Shown: positions 9,901-21,909 of the stretch, one piece after another | Position numbering within the stretch: the first letter of the stretch is position 1 | Layout of the letters: each line of letters begins with the position of its first letter | Assembly (NCBI RefSeq): GCF_050624435.1 | Contig: NC_134536.1 | Location: 9,118,758 to 9,182,757 of the forward strand | DNA: 64,000 nucleotides | Direction: 5' to 3' | Source of the DNA: Tenrec ecaudatus | Lineage: Eukaryota; Chordata; Mammalia; Afrosoricida; Tenrecidae | Notes under the pieces: generated by a model | Database searches by the model: none | Seen by the model: only the letters and a program-made list of their open reading frames with translations | What the model was told of the DNA's origin: nothing | Position numbers and translations under genes: made by a program

Positions 9901-12900
9901 AGTTATGGCGGTACCCAGGAGACCCTGGGAAGCCGAAGTGAACAGACTGCTTGTTGGCACTTTGGGGTTTCAGGGCCTGACACCTTGCTACCAAAAGTGG
10001 GCGGAGACAACCCTGAAGCAGCAGCAGCAGCAGCAACCACATGGTTCACCTGGGTCTTGTGAGAGACACACCTGAGATCCTGCACCCAGTCCAGGCTGGC
10101 AGCCCAGAGGCTGCATGTTACCATGGATCCCACGGGGTCCACACCCTGTCCCAGGCGGAGAGCCGCCGCTCTGCCTTCAGCCTGCAAATCACGGCTCTGT
10201 GCAGCCCGCTCACTTTCTAGCTTTGGGCTGTGACTTCATCCCTTTCCCTAAATGTAAACTAAGGCAATGACTTTCCTCCAAGACTGCCGTGAGCTTGGCA
10301 TTGGGTAATCCCTGGCATCAAGCTGTGTGGCACGGCGATCAGTGCTAGTGCCAAACACCGGAGCAAGCAGGATGATGAGCGGCCGGATACGCTGCCGTGA
10401 TGCATCCATCCACACAGCGGGGTGTTTGCAAGAAAGAAACAAGATCTCAAACCCCGGACAAAGACATGGAGGACTGCCCAAAGTACAAACAAGTCAGCCC
10501 TGGAAGAACTACAACCAGGAGGCATGGGTGGCGAGACTCTGTCTCACAGACTCTGGACACGTCAGGAGAGGCCGGTCCCTGGAGAAGGACATCCTGCTGG
10601 TAAAGCAGAGGAAGAAGCGGAAGGCCCTTGGCGAGATGGATGGACACAGTGGCTGCAAAGATCCGCTCAGGCATAGGAGCCATGGAGAGGATGGCGCCCG
10701 ACAGGGCGGTGGGTCACTCTGTTGTGCACAGGGTCACTATGAGTCGGACATTGGCAAATAGCACAGGGCCTGGTCTGCAGGCCAGTCGCCCTGAGCCAGG
10801 ACAGGCTGGTATAGAGCAGGGACCTCTCTCGGCCAGGCCAGCACAGGGTGGAGGCCAACTCCGGGGACTGGGTACCTCGTGTCCTGAAGTCAGGGGCTCA
10901 GAGGCCAAAGGAGCTTGCCCCTGTGCCCCGGGCGCTCCTGGAGGAGCCCAGAGGGATGGTTCCCAGGAAACTCAACTCGATGAACGCTCTGTGGCTCAGA
11001 CACCCAGGGGGAGCCCCTCCCATGTGTCACCACCCCACCCCCGCCCAGCAGCCTGTTTGCCTTGGGTACCCACCGGAGCCCAGGGACAGACTGTAAGCAG
11101 ATTTGTTGGTCTTGAACGGCAGGCAGAAGGCTTGAGGCTCTGGGGGAAGGATGGGGGCATCCAGAGACCACAGGCTGGTCTGGGGCCCCCTCTAGGGAGG
11201 AGCCCTGCAGGCAGTGGGGAGCAAAGATGCGCAGGGCACAATAAAGTCAAAATTGGGACTGCTTTCCAGAATCATCCTTGAATTGTGACCTCATGTCCCT
11301 TCCAACCCTCTGCCACGGAGTCCATTTCAACCCCCAGCAGCCCCACAGGACTGAGGAGAATGGGCCCGTTGGGTTTCCAAAGCTGTTATCTTTGCAGAAG
11401 GCAGGCCTGGCCGCTCTGTCAGTTAAGGGTTGGGCTGCTGACGGCAAAGGTGATGGTTCAAACCCACCAGCCCCTCTGCAGGAGCAAAGCAAGGCTGGCT
11501 GCTTCCATTACAGCCGCCCACGTCCACCACCCCCCACCCCCCAGCTCTGCTCTGTCCTAGAGTGGCTGCGTCAGAATGGACCCACAGGTAGTGGGGAACT
11601 TTAAGGAAGCAGACGACCTCGGCTTACTCCTTTGGAGCGTCTGGTGGGTTTGAACCCCATACCCCTCAGTCATGAGTGGCTCTGAACCCCTCATGAATAG
11701 GTCGCGTTGCCAAAAGTAGAGCAGCTGACATCAAAGCAGAGCCCTGGTGGCCTCCGAGGGTGTTAGCCAGAGTCAATGGCTCTGTCCGTTTGTCAAATGG
11801 TGATTTCCCCAAAGTAGATCATAGGTCTTTCTTCTGGGGTGCTTTGGGGCAAGTCAAACTCACTGGCCACAAGCCCATTCCGGCTCACAGGGACCCCACA
11901 GGACAAGGGAGAGCACCCCCTGTGAGTTTCCAAGGCTGCAATTCCATACGAGAGTAGAAAGTCTCATTTTCCCCCGGAGGGGCGGCTGGTGGTTTTGAGC
12001 TAATGACCTTGTGGTTAGCAGAACAGTGTCTAGCCCACTATGCTACCAGGGCTCCTGCACCAATAAGAGCACTGTTTTCTCCTGACAACAGACCGTTTGA
12101 CGAGGAGGAGGAGCAAGTCTGAGGAGCAAACGAGTCAGGAGGGGTGGGTACCCTGGAGGTGACGTTGATGGCGGTGTCAGACAGGCTTCTCCTCTCCGTC
12201 CTGCCCCGTCTCTGCCCCGTGGCTAGGAGGTGTTTGTCAGAAGTCATGTCATTCTGGGACTTGGAGAGCTCTGGAAAACAAACACAGGAGGTGACAGCAG
12301 CAACCCTCCGCGGTGCCCGCACTTTCCAAGCCGGGCTCAGGGTGCGCCCGCAGCTCCGCCCAAGAGGACCCACGGCTGCCAGGGAAGACCTGGGAGGGGG
12401 CAGAGGCAGAGCTGGACTTGGACATGTGGGCCAGGCCAAGGACAAAAAGAGGAGGCGGAGTCCCCGCCAGAGCGGGAGCCTTCTTCGGGTGGGGGGCCGG
12501 GATGGTACCGCATGACCCCTGGTCTACGGAACTGCCAACTCTGCGTTACAAGAGGGCGCCCTAACCAACCAGCAGGCTTTGGGGGGCTCCTTGAAAAGGC
12601 CTTTCCTCCACAGGCCCATCTGTGTGAGTGAACAGCCCCTGAGAAAGGAGGGAGCTAGTCCGGCACACAGCACCACAGCGGCCTAAACGAAAGGTGGCTC
12701 AGGGCTCAAGGAAGGATCCCCAGCCCCAGGGCCTGAGCTCCCTTCCTCCACTGGAAGAGACCCCCCCCTGGGGGGGGCCTGGAGACCTTCTTCCCCAGAG
12801 GAGTCATTCGATGCCAGAGGCCCGCGTGCTCATTCCACCCCAGGGACCCCCCAAGGAGGAACCGAGTCTGGAGAAGCCAAGTGAAACCTGTCATTCGGTT

Positions 12901-15900
12901 TCAATCCTCGACTTGATGCTAGAATGTCGGCGCGACCCGACTCTGAGAAGTGCTTTGTTCTAACCCCATCTGCTCCTAAGCCTCGATGGGGAGCGCGCAG
13001 TGGGGACAAACCGGATGAAGGACATGTTTCCTGCTGTCTGTGGACCCCGCAGTGGCCTCCTCTTGGAGCACGCCTCCCCTGGGGACGGTCACAGTTCAGG
13101 GCCCGGGGGGCAGGGCTTGTTCTTCACCGACAGGGTGGGGACTGTGTGTTGCCCGGGGCTAAGTCTGAGGGACATCTGTTCTTCCAGAGAAGCCCCCAGC
13201 CCCCAGAAGACCCCTCCACCCAGCGTGTGCTTGCTTTCCCATCAGGCTGTGCAGCACAGCCCCTCATTGAAGCCCACTGGAGGACACAGGGGGCTGGCGG
13301 GGGTGGGGCTGAGCCTCATTTCCAGCCCTTGGGCAAGGTTGCTGTCCCTGAGATTGCTGGGCTCCCACCCAAAGCCATGCCTTCACCTGGCCAGCTTCCA
13401 GCTGCCTGTGAGGGCCACAAAGGTCTCCCCGGACAATCAGCTCAGCTTCTAACAAGCAGGCTCTCAGGGGGCCATTAGGGGTGAGCATGAAAACTGGTAC
13501 AAAGAAGCCCACTGTTCAGTGCTCACTGGGTTCCTCTGCCCAGGGGCCTGGGAGCCTGCTTCACCCTCCCCACTTCTCCTCCCCAAGCCCCTCAGCTCCC
13601 ACTCCCCTTGAGGAGATGAGGCCTCCCTGCTCCCCGCCCGTTCCACAGCGACACTGCCCCCAAAGAGCCTCCAGAGGGACCATAGCAAAATCCTCACAAC
13701 CTGGGAGAAAAGAGCCAGCATCTCCGACAGGGTCCATTCCACCTGCTCCCCCCCACAAAAAAAAAGGTGCCATTAAGGGGACTCCAACTCGTGGCCAGCC
13801 CAGGAGTCCAGGTGGAGCTGTGCCCTGTCAGGCTCACGGGCTTGCTTTCTCGGCTGGAGACTTTCTTCCCACGACTCTGTCTTTCTGTTGTTTGCATCCC
13901 GCAGAGCAGCAGGATACCTGGGGTGGCTCCCGGAAAGAGCCGGGAAAGGGCATGGGTGATTCTCAGGGACCCAGAAGGAAGAGGCCCTGATTAGTCGTAG
14001 GGCCTGGGCAAATGGGGGCCCCCTGAGGGAGGGGATGCAGGCTGGGACTCCCTCAGAAGAATTCAGCCGGCACCAGCTCTGCCCTTGCAGATCAAGATGA
14101 TGGTGCTCTGGTTAAACTGGCCATTCCCGAGGACGGATGGCTCGCCTGTCTGGTTGGGGTGCTCAGCGTGTCCAGGGGTAGCTGGGGCTGGAGCGGGTGT
14201 AACCTCGTCCCTGTCTCTGGGTTTCTGGGGCCCTGTGATCTGAAGGTGGGGTTCAGCCTCCATGCCTGGTAGGGGGCGACACAGCCTTGAAATGTGGCCA
14301 GGGGCCATGTGTCCAGAGAGAGAGAGAGAGAGAGGCGGAGGAGGGTCTGGGAGAGCCTGCTGATCAGGAGACACAGTGGCCACCATCAGATCTGGGCCCA
14401 AGCTGCTGTGTGGACAGAGGTGGGAGACTGCCGGTCCCATCGGGAAGGAGATTGGTAACCTCCCGGCACTATTGTGAACTGACAGGTATGACATCTGGAT
14501 GCTCCTCCCTTCTGAAGGACAAGGCGGCCTGTCTGCTGCCTGGGACGGCCCTGTCTGGAGAGCCACTGTGGTCAGATGACAGTTTAAACAGGACTGCCAG
14601 CAAGGCTGGCATGAAACCAAAGGGCAGGATTGTCTGCACCTCACAGGTATGGTGAGCGCATGCAGGCACACCTGCAGGGAGCCCAGGAGGGGGCACCTGC
14701 AGCCGCTGAGTCCAGTGACCCCCATCCTCAGGATAACTTACACCATCCAGCCCCTGGAGGAAGGAGGAGTTTGCTTGTGAGGCCCACACTTTGAGGTAAA
14801 CAGTGAAATGGGTGGGTCTGAGCAGAAGGAAGACTGAGCCGAGCCCCCTGTTCTGGGGCCTCCCGTCTGCAAATCACTGCACAACCAAGCGCTGGGAAAT
14901 GAGGCCAGATGCAAGGGGCCTAGGTGGGTCCTGGGAACAGGTTAAGATGAAAGATGGCCACATCGGGCTCCTTCCCCAGGAGCCATCGGGGGGTGGGGGT
15001 GGGGTTGGGCAGCTCAGGGGCCAGCCAACCCCACAGTGGCCACTGAGCGGGAAGATGGGGCGCCCGGGCTGGCCTGCCTGCATTGGGAAGAGCACACAGC
15101 ATGGCATCCACTTACTTTTCATGTGGGTAGTAACAGACAGAAACAGATTTTCCACCGACTTATTAAATCCTTTAAACTGACCAAGATTCTGTACCTAAAA
15201 CAGAGACAGAGACAGAGAAGAGCGAGTAAGTTATGTGCGGCAGCCTGTGCCTGCCCCAGCCGCCTCCAGCCCGCCGGCCCCAAACCACCAGCGGGTGCAT
15301 GCAGGGGCGCGTGCATGCAGGGGTGTATAGCTATGTGTGTGTACATCTATGTGCAGACATATATGCCCAGGTGCGAGTATGCAGGGATAGGTAGGTGTGT
15401 TACAAGGATATTCAGGTGTGTAGGGTGTGTGCGGTTGAGTGGGTGCATGAAGGTGTGAGTGTGTTAAACAGGTGTATGTGTGTGGGGGGGTGCAGGTATG
15501 TGTGCAGGTGTGGGTGCATACAGTCCTGGGTGTGCTGCCTAGGTGTGCATTGCACAGGTGTGCAGGTAGGTTTTCAGGTGTAGGTACATGTAGGTGTGGT
15601 TGTGTTACACAGGTGTGTATCCGTGCAGATGTGAAAATGTGTGTATCTGTGCACATTTGACTGTGTTGCACAGATGGGTGTGATGTGCAAATGTGAGGAC
15701 GTATATCTGCAGGTGTCTCTTAGGTGTGTAGAGGTGTTGTGGAGGTAAGTGTGCATGTGCAGGTTGTGTATGCATATGTGGGGGTGCATAGGTATGTGGG
15801 CAGATACATGTGAGGGGTATATGTGCAAATGTGCAGGTGGGGCTTATGGTGTGCATGGGTATGTGCAGATGTGCAGATGGGGGTGTTATATGGTGGGGAG

Positions 15901-18512
15901 GTGTAGGTGTGGTGTGTGCAGGTGTGGGTGCAAGTGGGGCTCCTGGTGTGGGTGTGGGATGTCACACAAATGGGTGTATCACATTACATGTGGGAGGTGT
16001 AGGTGTGGTGTGTGCAGGTGTGGGTGTATGCATGCATGCATGCCCCTGAGCAGAGACACGGTCCCCTCGGAAGCCAGGTATCCCTTTACTCAGCTTGCTC
16101 CTCTGTATTTTGACATCTGTCTATCTTAAAGGGAGGGACTTTATCAATGGGTTGTTGGCAAGATAACAACTACCTCTTGAAATAATGACTGACATTTTAT
16201 TGGCTTAAAGATTGTACCCAAGTAAATTACCATTTGTTTAACCTCCTTTCTCTATAGTCCCACCCACTGGAGTACAGAAAGGACACCCACAGGGATGCCC
16301 ATGACTTGGTGGCTGAGGTAAACAGGGAACACAGTAGCCAGAATGGAGTTGAGGAACCCCATGTGCTGAAACAGAAGAGAAGAAATGAGAGAAAACAAAA
16401 TAAACGAGATCACTTAATTCTACAGGTCTCATGTATCCATCTTTCCATCCACCCATCCATCCACCCACCCATCCATCAAACCATCCATCCAACAATCAAT
16501 CCTCCATCCAACTACTCATTTATGCATCAGTCTATCCACCAACCTTTCAATTCATCCCTCCTCCCCTCCCTTTCTGCTTCTCCGCTCATCCCTCCATCCT
16601 TCCAACCATTCATCTAATCATCCACCCATCCTTCCACCCATCCATCTATGATAGTTAGGTTTTGTGTCAACTGGGCTGGGCCAGGATTCTCAATACTTTG
16701 ACAGTTGAGCTTTCCCCCGTAGTGTGATCTAACATAATGTAATCGATTCCATGCTGGGATCTGCTGTGAAGAGCCAAGAGATTGTAGGAAAATTAGAATA
16801 GAATGTAACCCATTACTCAGTCCCAGTACTGATGGTGTTTTCTCAAGGGTGTGGGTCTACTTGGTGCTGTGGAGAAGAGAGCTCACTTCTTGCTGGTCTA
16901 GATGCTGCCATCTGACTCATCTGGCTCTTTGGACTTGAGTCAACAGCTCACCATATTGCTGATGACTCTGGGAGCCATCAGAGTCTACCACCTGACCTAC
17001 CATCCTTGCACTCATCCGCTGCAGCATCCAGCCATGGCCTTTGTGTCCTGTCTCCCTGCTTTCTAGTGAGTCAGCCCCAGCAGTCAAGGTAACCTCCAGC
17101 TTCTCAGCTGACACGTACCCCCATCTACAAATACGTGAATCCCTTTCTGCTTTGCTAGAGAACCCAGCCTAACACGCCATCCCACCATCCCCCAGTCAAT
17201 ATATGCTGAGCACACAGGTACCGGGACAGGACCATAACCAAGCACCCAAGGAGAACTGAAATCTCAAGGGGAACCAGGGACCAGTCTTTGAAGAGCACCT
17301 GGTCTCCATTGGAAAGAAATATTCACGTTTGCACTCTCTCCTCACCAAATAGGGCAGCAGCGCCCTTTTGTTCTCAGAAAGACAGTAATGAAGCCAAGCT
17401 GGAGCCAGTGCCCCTCTCAGTTCACGCCTTCCTCACAACAGCCAGAGGGGGCGGCAGACCAGGGTTCTTGGTTCCAGTTCTCAGGAGGGAAGCCCAGGGC
17501 CTTTGCTCTAAGAGAAAGACAAGTCTGGGGTCCCGAACAGAGGCGAAATACATCCTCTCACAGTTCTGGAGGCTCCAGGTCCAAGCCCAGGGTGCTGACC
17601 ATAGGAAGGCTTTCTCTCCCAATCCAGGCAAGGCCCTTTGACCTGCCTGTGGCTTGGCATTTCTCAGTCCCCTTCTGTCCCCGCTTCATTGCTTGTTTCA
17701 TCTCTTTCATATCTCATAATAGACTCCCAAACTCTAATTCAGGGTCTCTGTTCTCTACCTGCCTCAAGATACACCCTACACTAACCACGTCCCATTCACT
17801 CAACAAAGAGAACTCCTTCCCAAGGGGGAGTATAATAAGCACAGGTAGAGAGGATTGATACCACACGATGGAAGGGGAGTAGAGGGGGGTGCACACCATT
17901 CGATCCCTAACACACACACACAACTCCCACGGCCACACTGCTCATTTCTGCTGACAGCATTCGCCACGTCCACTGTACAGTTGCTCCTTCAGGCACTTGA
18001 AGATGAGCATGCACATGGGCACACTCGTTCACACACTAAGAGTCAACCCAGGCTCCCCAGGCGCCCACTGGCCTTCCTGCACACACACTCAAAAGCACAG
18101 GCAGAGGGCGAAGAGGCTGAGGTACAGAGCAGAAAGTTGTGTTAGGCACAGGCAGAGCTGGGTAACAGGGGATGGTCCTTTGGTCCCTGTCACATACCTG
18201 GGGAGGCCCGGCACTCCCTAACCTCTAATTCAGGGGCTCTGTTCTCTGTCTGGCTCATGATCCTCTTCGGACCAAGTCAATCCCTTTCCGGAAGGCTCTC
18301 TACCCAAGCCCTGCAAGCCTCCCACACCCTCCCCTTCCTCTCCACTTCGCTTTCCTGGGGGAGTCACGGACACACAAAGACCTTACCCCTGAGCAGCTAC
18401 TGCACTGGTTTTCACTGTGGGGAGGTGGCGTGGGAGGAACCACGGAAATTTTGCTGCCAAGGGAAAAGAAGAGAGTAAGGAACTGGTTATGGGCTATTCA
18501 GGGATTCGGCTT

Positions 18513-18583
<71 letters not shown>

Positions 18584-21500
18584 TTATCCTCTCATTCAAC
18601 TTCTTAGCCATGTTTTGCTCTCTCACTTTTCAGAACGAGACTTCCTTCCCCGTGGCTCCACCCTAAGGGCCCCCTTTCCTGGCAGCTGTGTGTGTCTCAG
18701 ACAGCCCTGGTGGTGTAATGGGTGTCCCACTGGGCTAGCCACAATGGGTCAGTAGTTTGAATCCACTAGCTGCTCCTTGAGGGAAAGATGGGCCATTCTG
18801 TCGCCATAAAGAGTCCCGCCTCAGAAACCCACGGGAGCGGGCCACCCCTGCCCTAGCAGCATGCCTGCGAGCTGGGGCTGACTGGGTGGCAGTGAGTTTG
18901 CTTTGTTTGGTTTGGATAGGGAACTCGGGGTGAGACTTTGGGCATTTAATTCTATTCTTTTAAAAAAATCATTTCATTGGGGGCTCTTACAACGTTCCGT
19001 GCATCAACAGTATCAAGCATATTTGTGCATATCATTTTGTTCTATTGCAGGGGCTTGTCCCCCAACCTCCACCCCGGCTATTTTGGAATCACCGGCTCCA
19101 TGCCCTTGTTCCATCAGAGTTTAAATGCCAGCGGACTTTGGGGATGTAAACCTCAGCGGGGGGAGGGGCCAGTGGGAGCCTGTGTTGGAAGAAGCCAGAG
19201 GAGGGATGCGGGAATGGGAAAAAGAAGGAACCGCTCTGGGATGGATCCGAAACCAGCTTCCAAAGGGAGCTGGCCGCTAGCATTCCAGAACAGCCAGGCC
19301 CTCGGCACGGAGACTTTGCCAGCGCCGGGGGCCACGGTTCACTTCCATACATGGTACAGCCCGGCCGTCGATGCCCGGCACCAGACAAAGGGCTGGACGT
19401 GGGCCTGAGTCACAGGTCACAGGGCAAATGCTGGCTTTAGATGGCCAGTGACCTCGCAATCGGAAATAGCATTGTGTTTCCTCAGCACATTCCCGGAGAG
19501 ACCAAACCAAACAAGGTCTCCTTATAACAGGCCAGCGACCGCGGCCACACCGGGGCTGCAGCCATGGGCTCTGGCACAGGACAACGGCGAGGCTGGCGCC
19601 AGGCCTGGCAGGCGGTGCTTCGTTCCGTTGTGCACAGTGTCGCTATGGTCCGTGGCTCCTAACTGCCATCACCTTGGGGGCTTTTCAAAACCATCTGAAA
19701 CCCTGTTTGAACCCCTTGTCGCTTTTAGTTCCATGGCTGAGAAGGGAACACCTGAAGGTCAGGATGTCTTCCAGGTGTCCTTGGCGCTCCTGCCCCCAGG
19801 AGCCCCGGCGCCGCACAGCCCTCACCTCAGCTTCTGATAAGATTGCAGCAGCTTGGCCCCAGCCGTCTCCTGTTTGCCTGGAAGAGATACAGACAGGGGG
19901 CATGTGTGAGGGGAGGCGACCTTCTGGGTCCCAGCCTGGGGAAGCCAGCATTTCGAGCTTCCTGGTGCCACTTCGTAAGGTAGCTTGAAAAGAAAAATCC
20001 CAAGCCGTTATTTAGAAAAATGTTTGGAAAGCATTCTGGCATTAGCTGGCATTGTGGACCTTGAAGCCCTGGGAGCGTCTTAGAACCTCAGATGGGCACG
20101 TTTAAAACATTCAGTCTTTGATAAACACGACACGCTGGGCTCAAACGGGTGGCTTTGATGTGAGGTGCATGTTAACGCACTAATGGTGCTCCCCCCCCAA
20201 AGAAAATCACAATTTTAATTTTAAATAAGAAAGCCTACAGGTTGGGAATGACTGCTTTTATAGAAGTAGAAAAGGTGCTGGAGTAGATGTCCTGGAGCTG
20301 GTGAATGCGAAAACTCTGTCATGCGTATCCTGTGCCTGCTTGCAATATTTCATAATTGAGCAAATAAATACACTCCCCCCAGTGGTCCTTGTTAAGGGGA
20401 TTAAAGTAATCTTTTAAAAAATGTAATCTGCTTAGTTCCCTCTAGAGGCTGAGCACTTCCTGAGCCCTGACAACACCCTCTTTGTCGGCAGGAAATGGGG
20501 GAGAGCAGACTGAGGGGACAGGCCAGGCCCCAGAGGAGGACGTCTTGTTCCGTAGAGTGGAGAGGAGAAGGACCTTCCACGAGGTGGATCGGCACAGGGG
20601 CTGCAGCAATAGGCTCCAACAGGGCAACTGTGAAGCTGACGCAGGGCCGAGCAGTGCCTTGTTTTGGTGAACGACCTAGCCCTTGAACCCTGTGTGAGCA
20701 CTGAGGGTCAAAATGGGGTGCAACACCCAAGAAAGAGAACACAGAAGATTCGGGTGCTGTAGAAAACTATGGAGAAGAAATTAGGTGGTGCCTGGCTATC
20801 AGATAAAATAGTGTCTGGGGTCTGAAAGGCTTGGCTCCCAACAAGCAGCCATCAAAGTGAGAGGTCAACTAAGTCCACATGGAAGAAGCACACCATCACC
20901 AGTCACTGACGGATTGTAAACCATGTCATCTGAAATCGAAGGAGGGATTAGTAACCGAGCCTAAATTGTGAGAATCCGGTCTACAGAAGGCTGTGGATGC
21001 GGTGGGAGTTCAAGATTGGCTGTGGGAACTACATGGGGAAGAAGCCTCTGGGGTTGGGGGAAAGGGGTCACTAACCAGAGGGCATGGGGAGGTGGGTATA
21101 GAAGATCAACGGCATAAACTTGACTTGAACAATCAAAACTTTGTCAGTTGATCCCCCCTCTGATGCACGCTGGACCTGACTCGGTTTTCCACATTTCCTG
21201 TATTTTTGTTGGTTCACATGAGGGTGTATCTCAGAGGGGTCATGCCAATGGAGGTCACCCTCTGGACGTGGTGCTATATGTTTCTCTGGCTTTCGGTCTA
21301 TGAAGCTCAGGATGGACCTAAGGACAGCAAGTAGAAGAAAGGTTTCGGGGGGGGGGGGGTAGGGTAGAGGGGTAGGGTGGGTAAAAGGGAAACAATGTCA
21401 AGAGTCCAGGAAGAAAAAGGATGTTTGGAGGCTGATTGTGGTCGCAATTGTACAATTCTGCCTGATGTGATGGAACTATGGCATGATACGATATATGTAT

Positions 21501-21858
21501 TAACTCCCCATTCATAACAAAGAAATTATTTCTAATGGGGTATATCAGATTCTTTAAAGTTTGTCCCGCCCCGCCCCCCTTATAAGAAATACTTCTCAAG
21601 GCCAAACCAGAGGCTCAGAGAAGAGGCCTCGCCAGAGGCTGCTGGGTGGGGAAGCAGTAGAACCGGCAGAAATGGAAGAAATCACACAGCCGGGCACCTT
21701 AACAAAAACACCCAGGGAAGAGCAGGGGACAGGACAGCCTGCTGGGGTGCAGCAACTGGGTGAGGGGTAGGAGAAGAAAGCCCAGTGTCTCACCCAGCCC
21801 CAGGGGTAGGTCACCCTCACCAGCCACCCATCCCCATGCCTAATTGAGTCTCCCCATG

Positions 21859-21909
<51 letters not shown>

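Noticed and set aside
15231..16129. Several Cys/Gly- or His/Thr-rich frames
   Set aside because: Products of the TG-rich minisatellite. No stop codons arise because of base composition.
16306..16658. Pro/Ser/His-rich + frame
   Set aside because: Translation of the CATC tetranucleotide tract.
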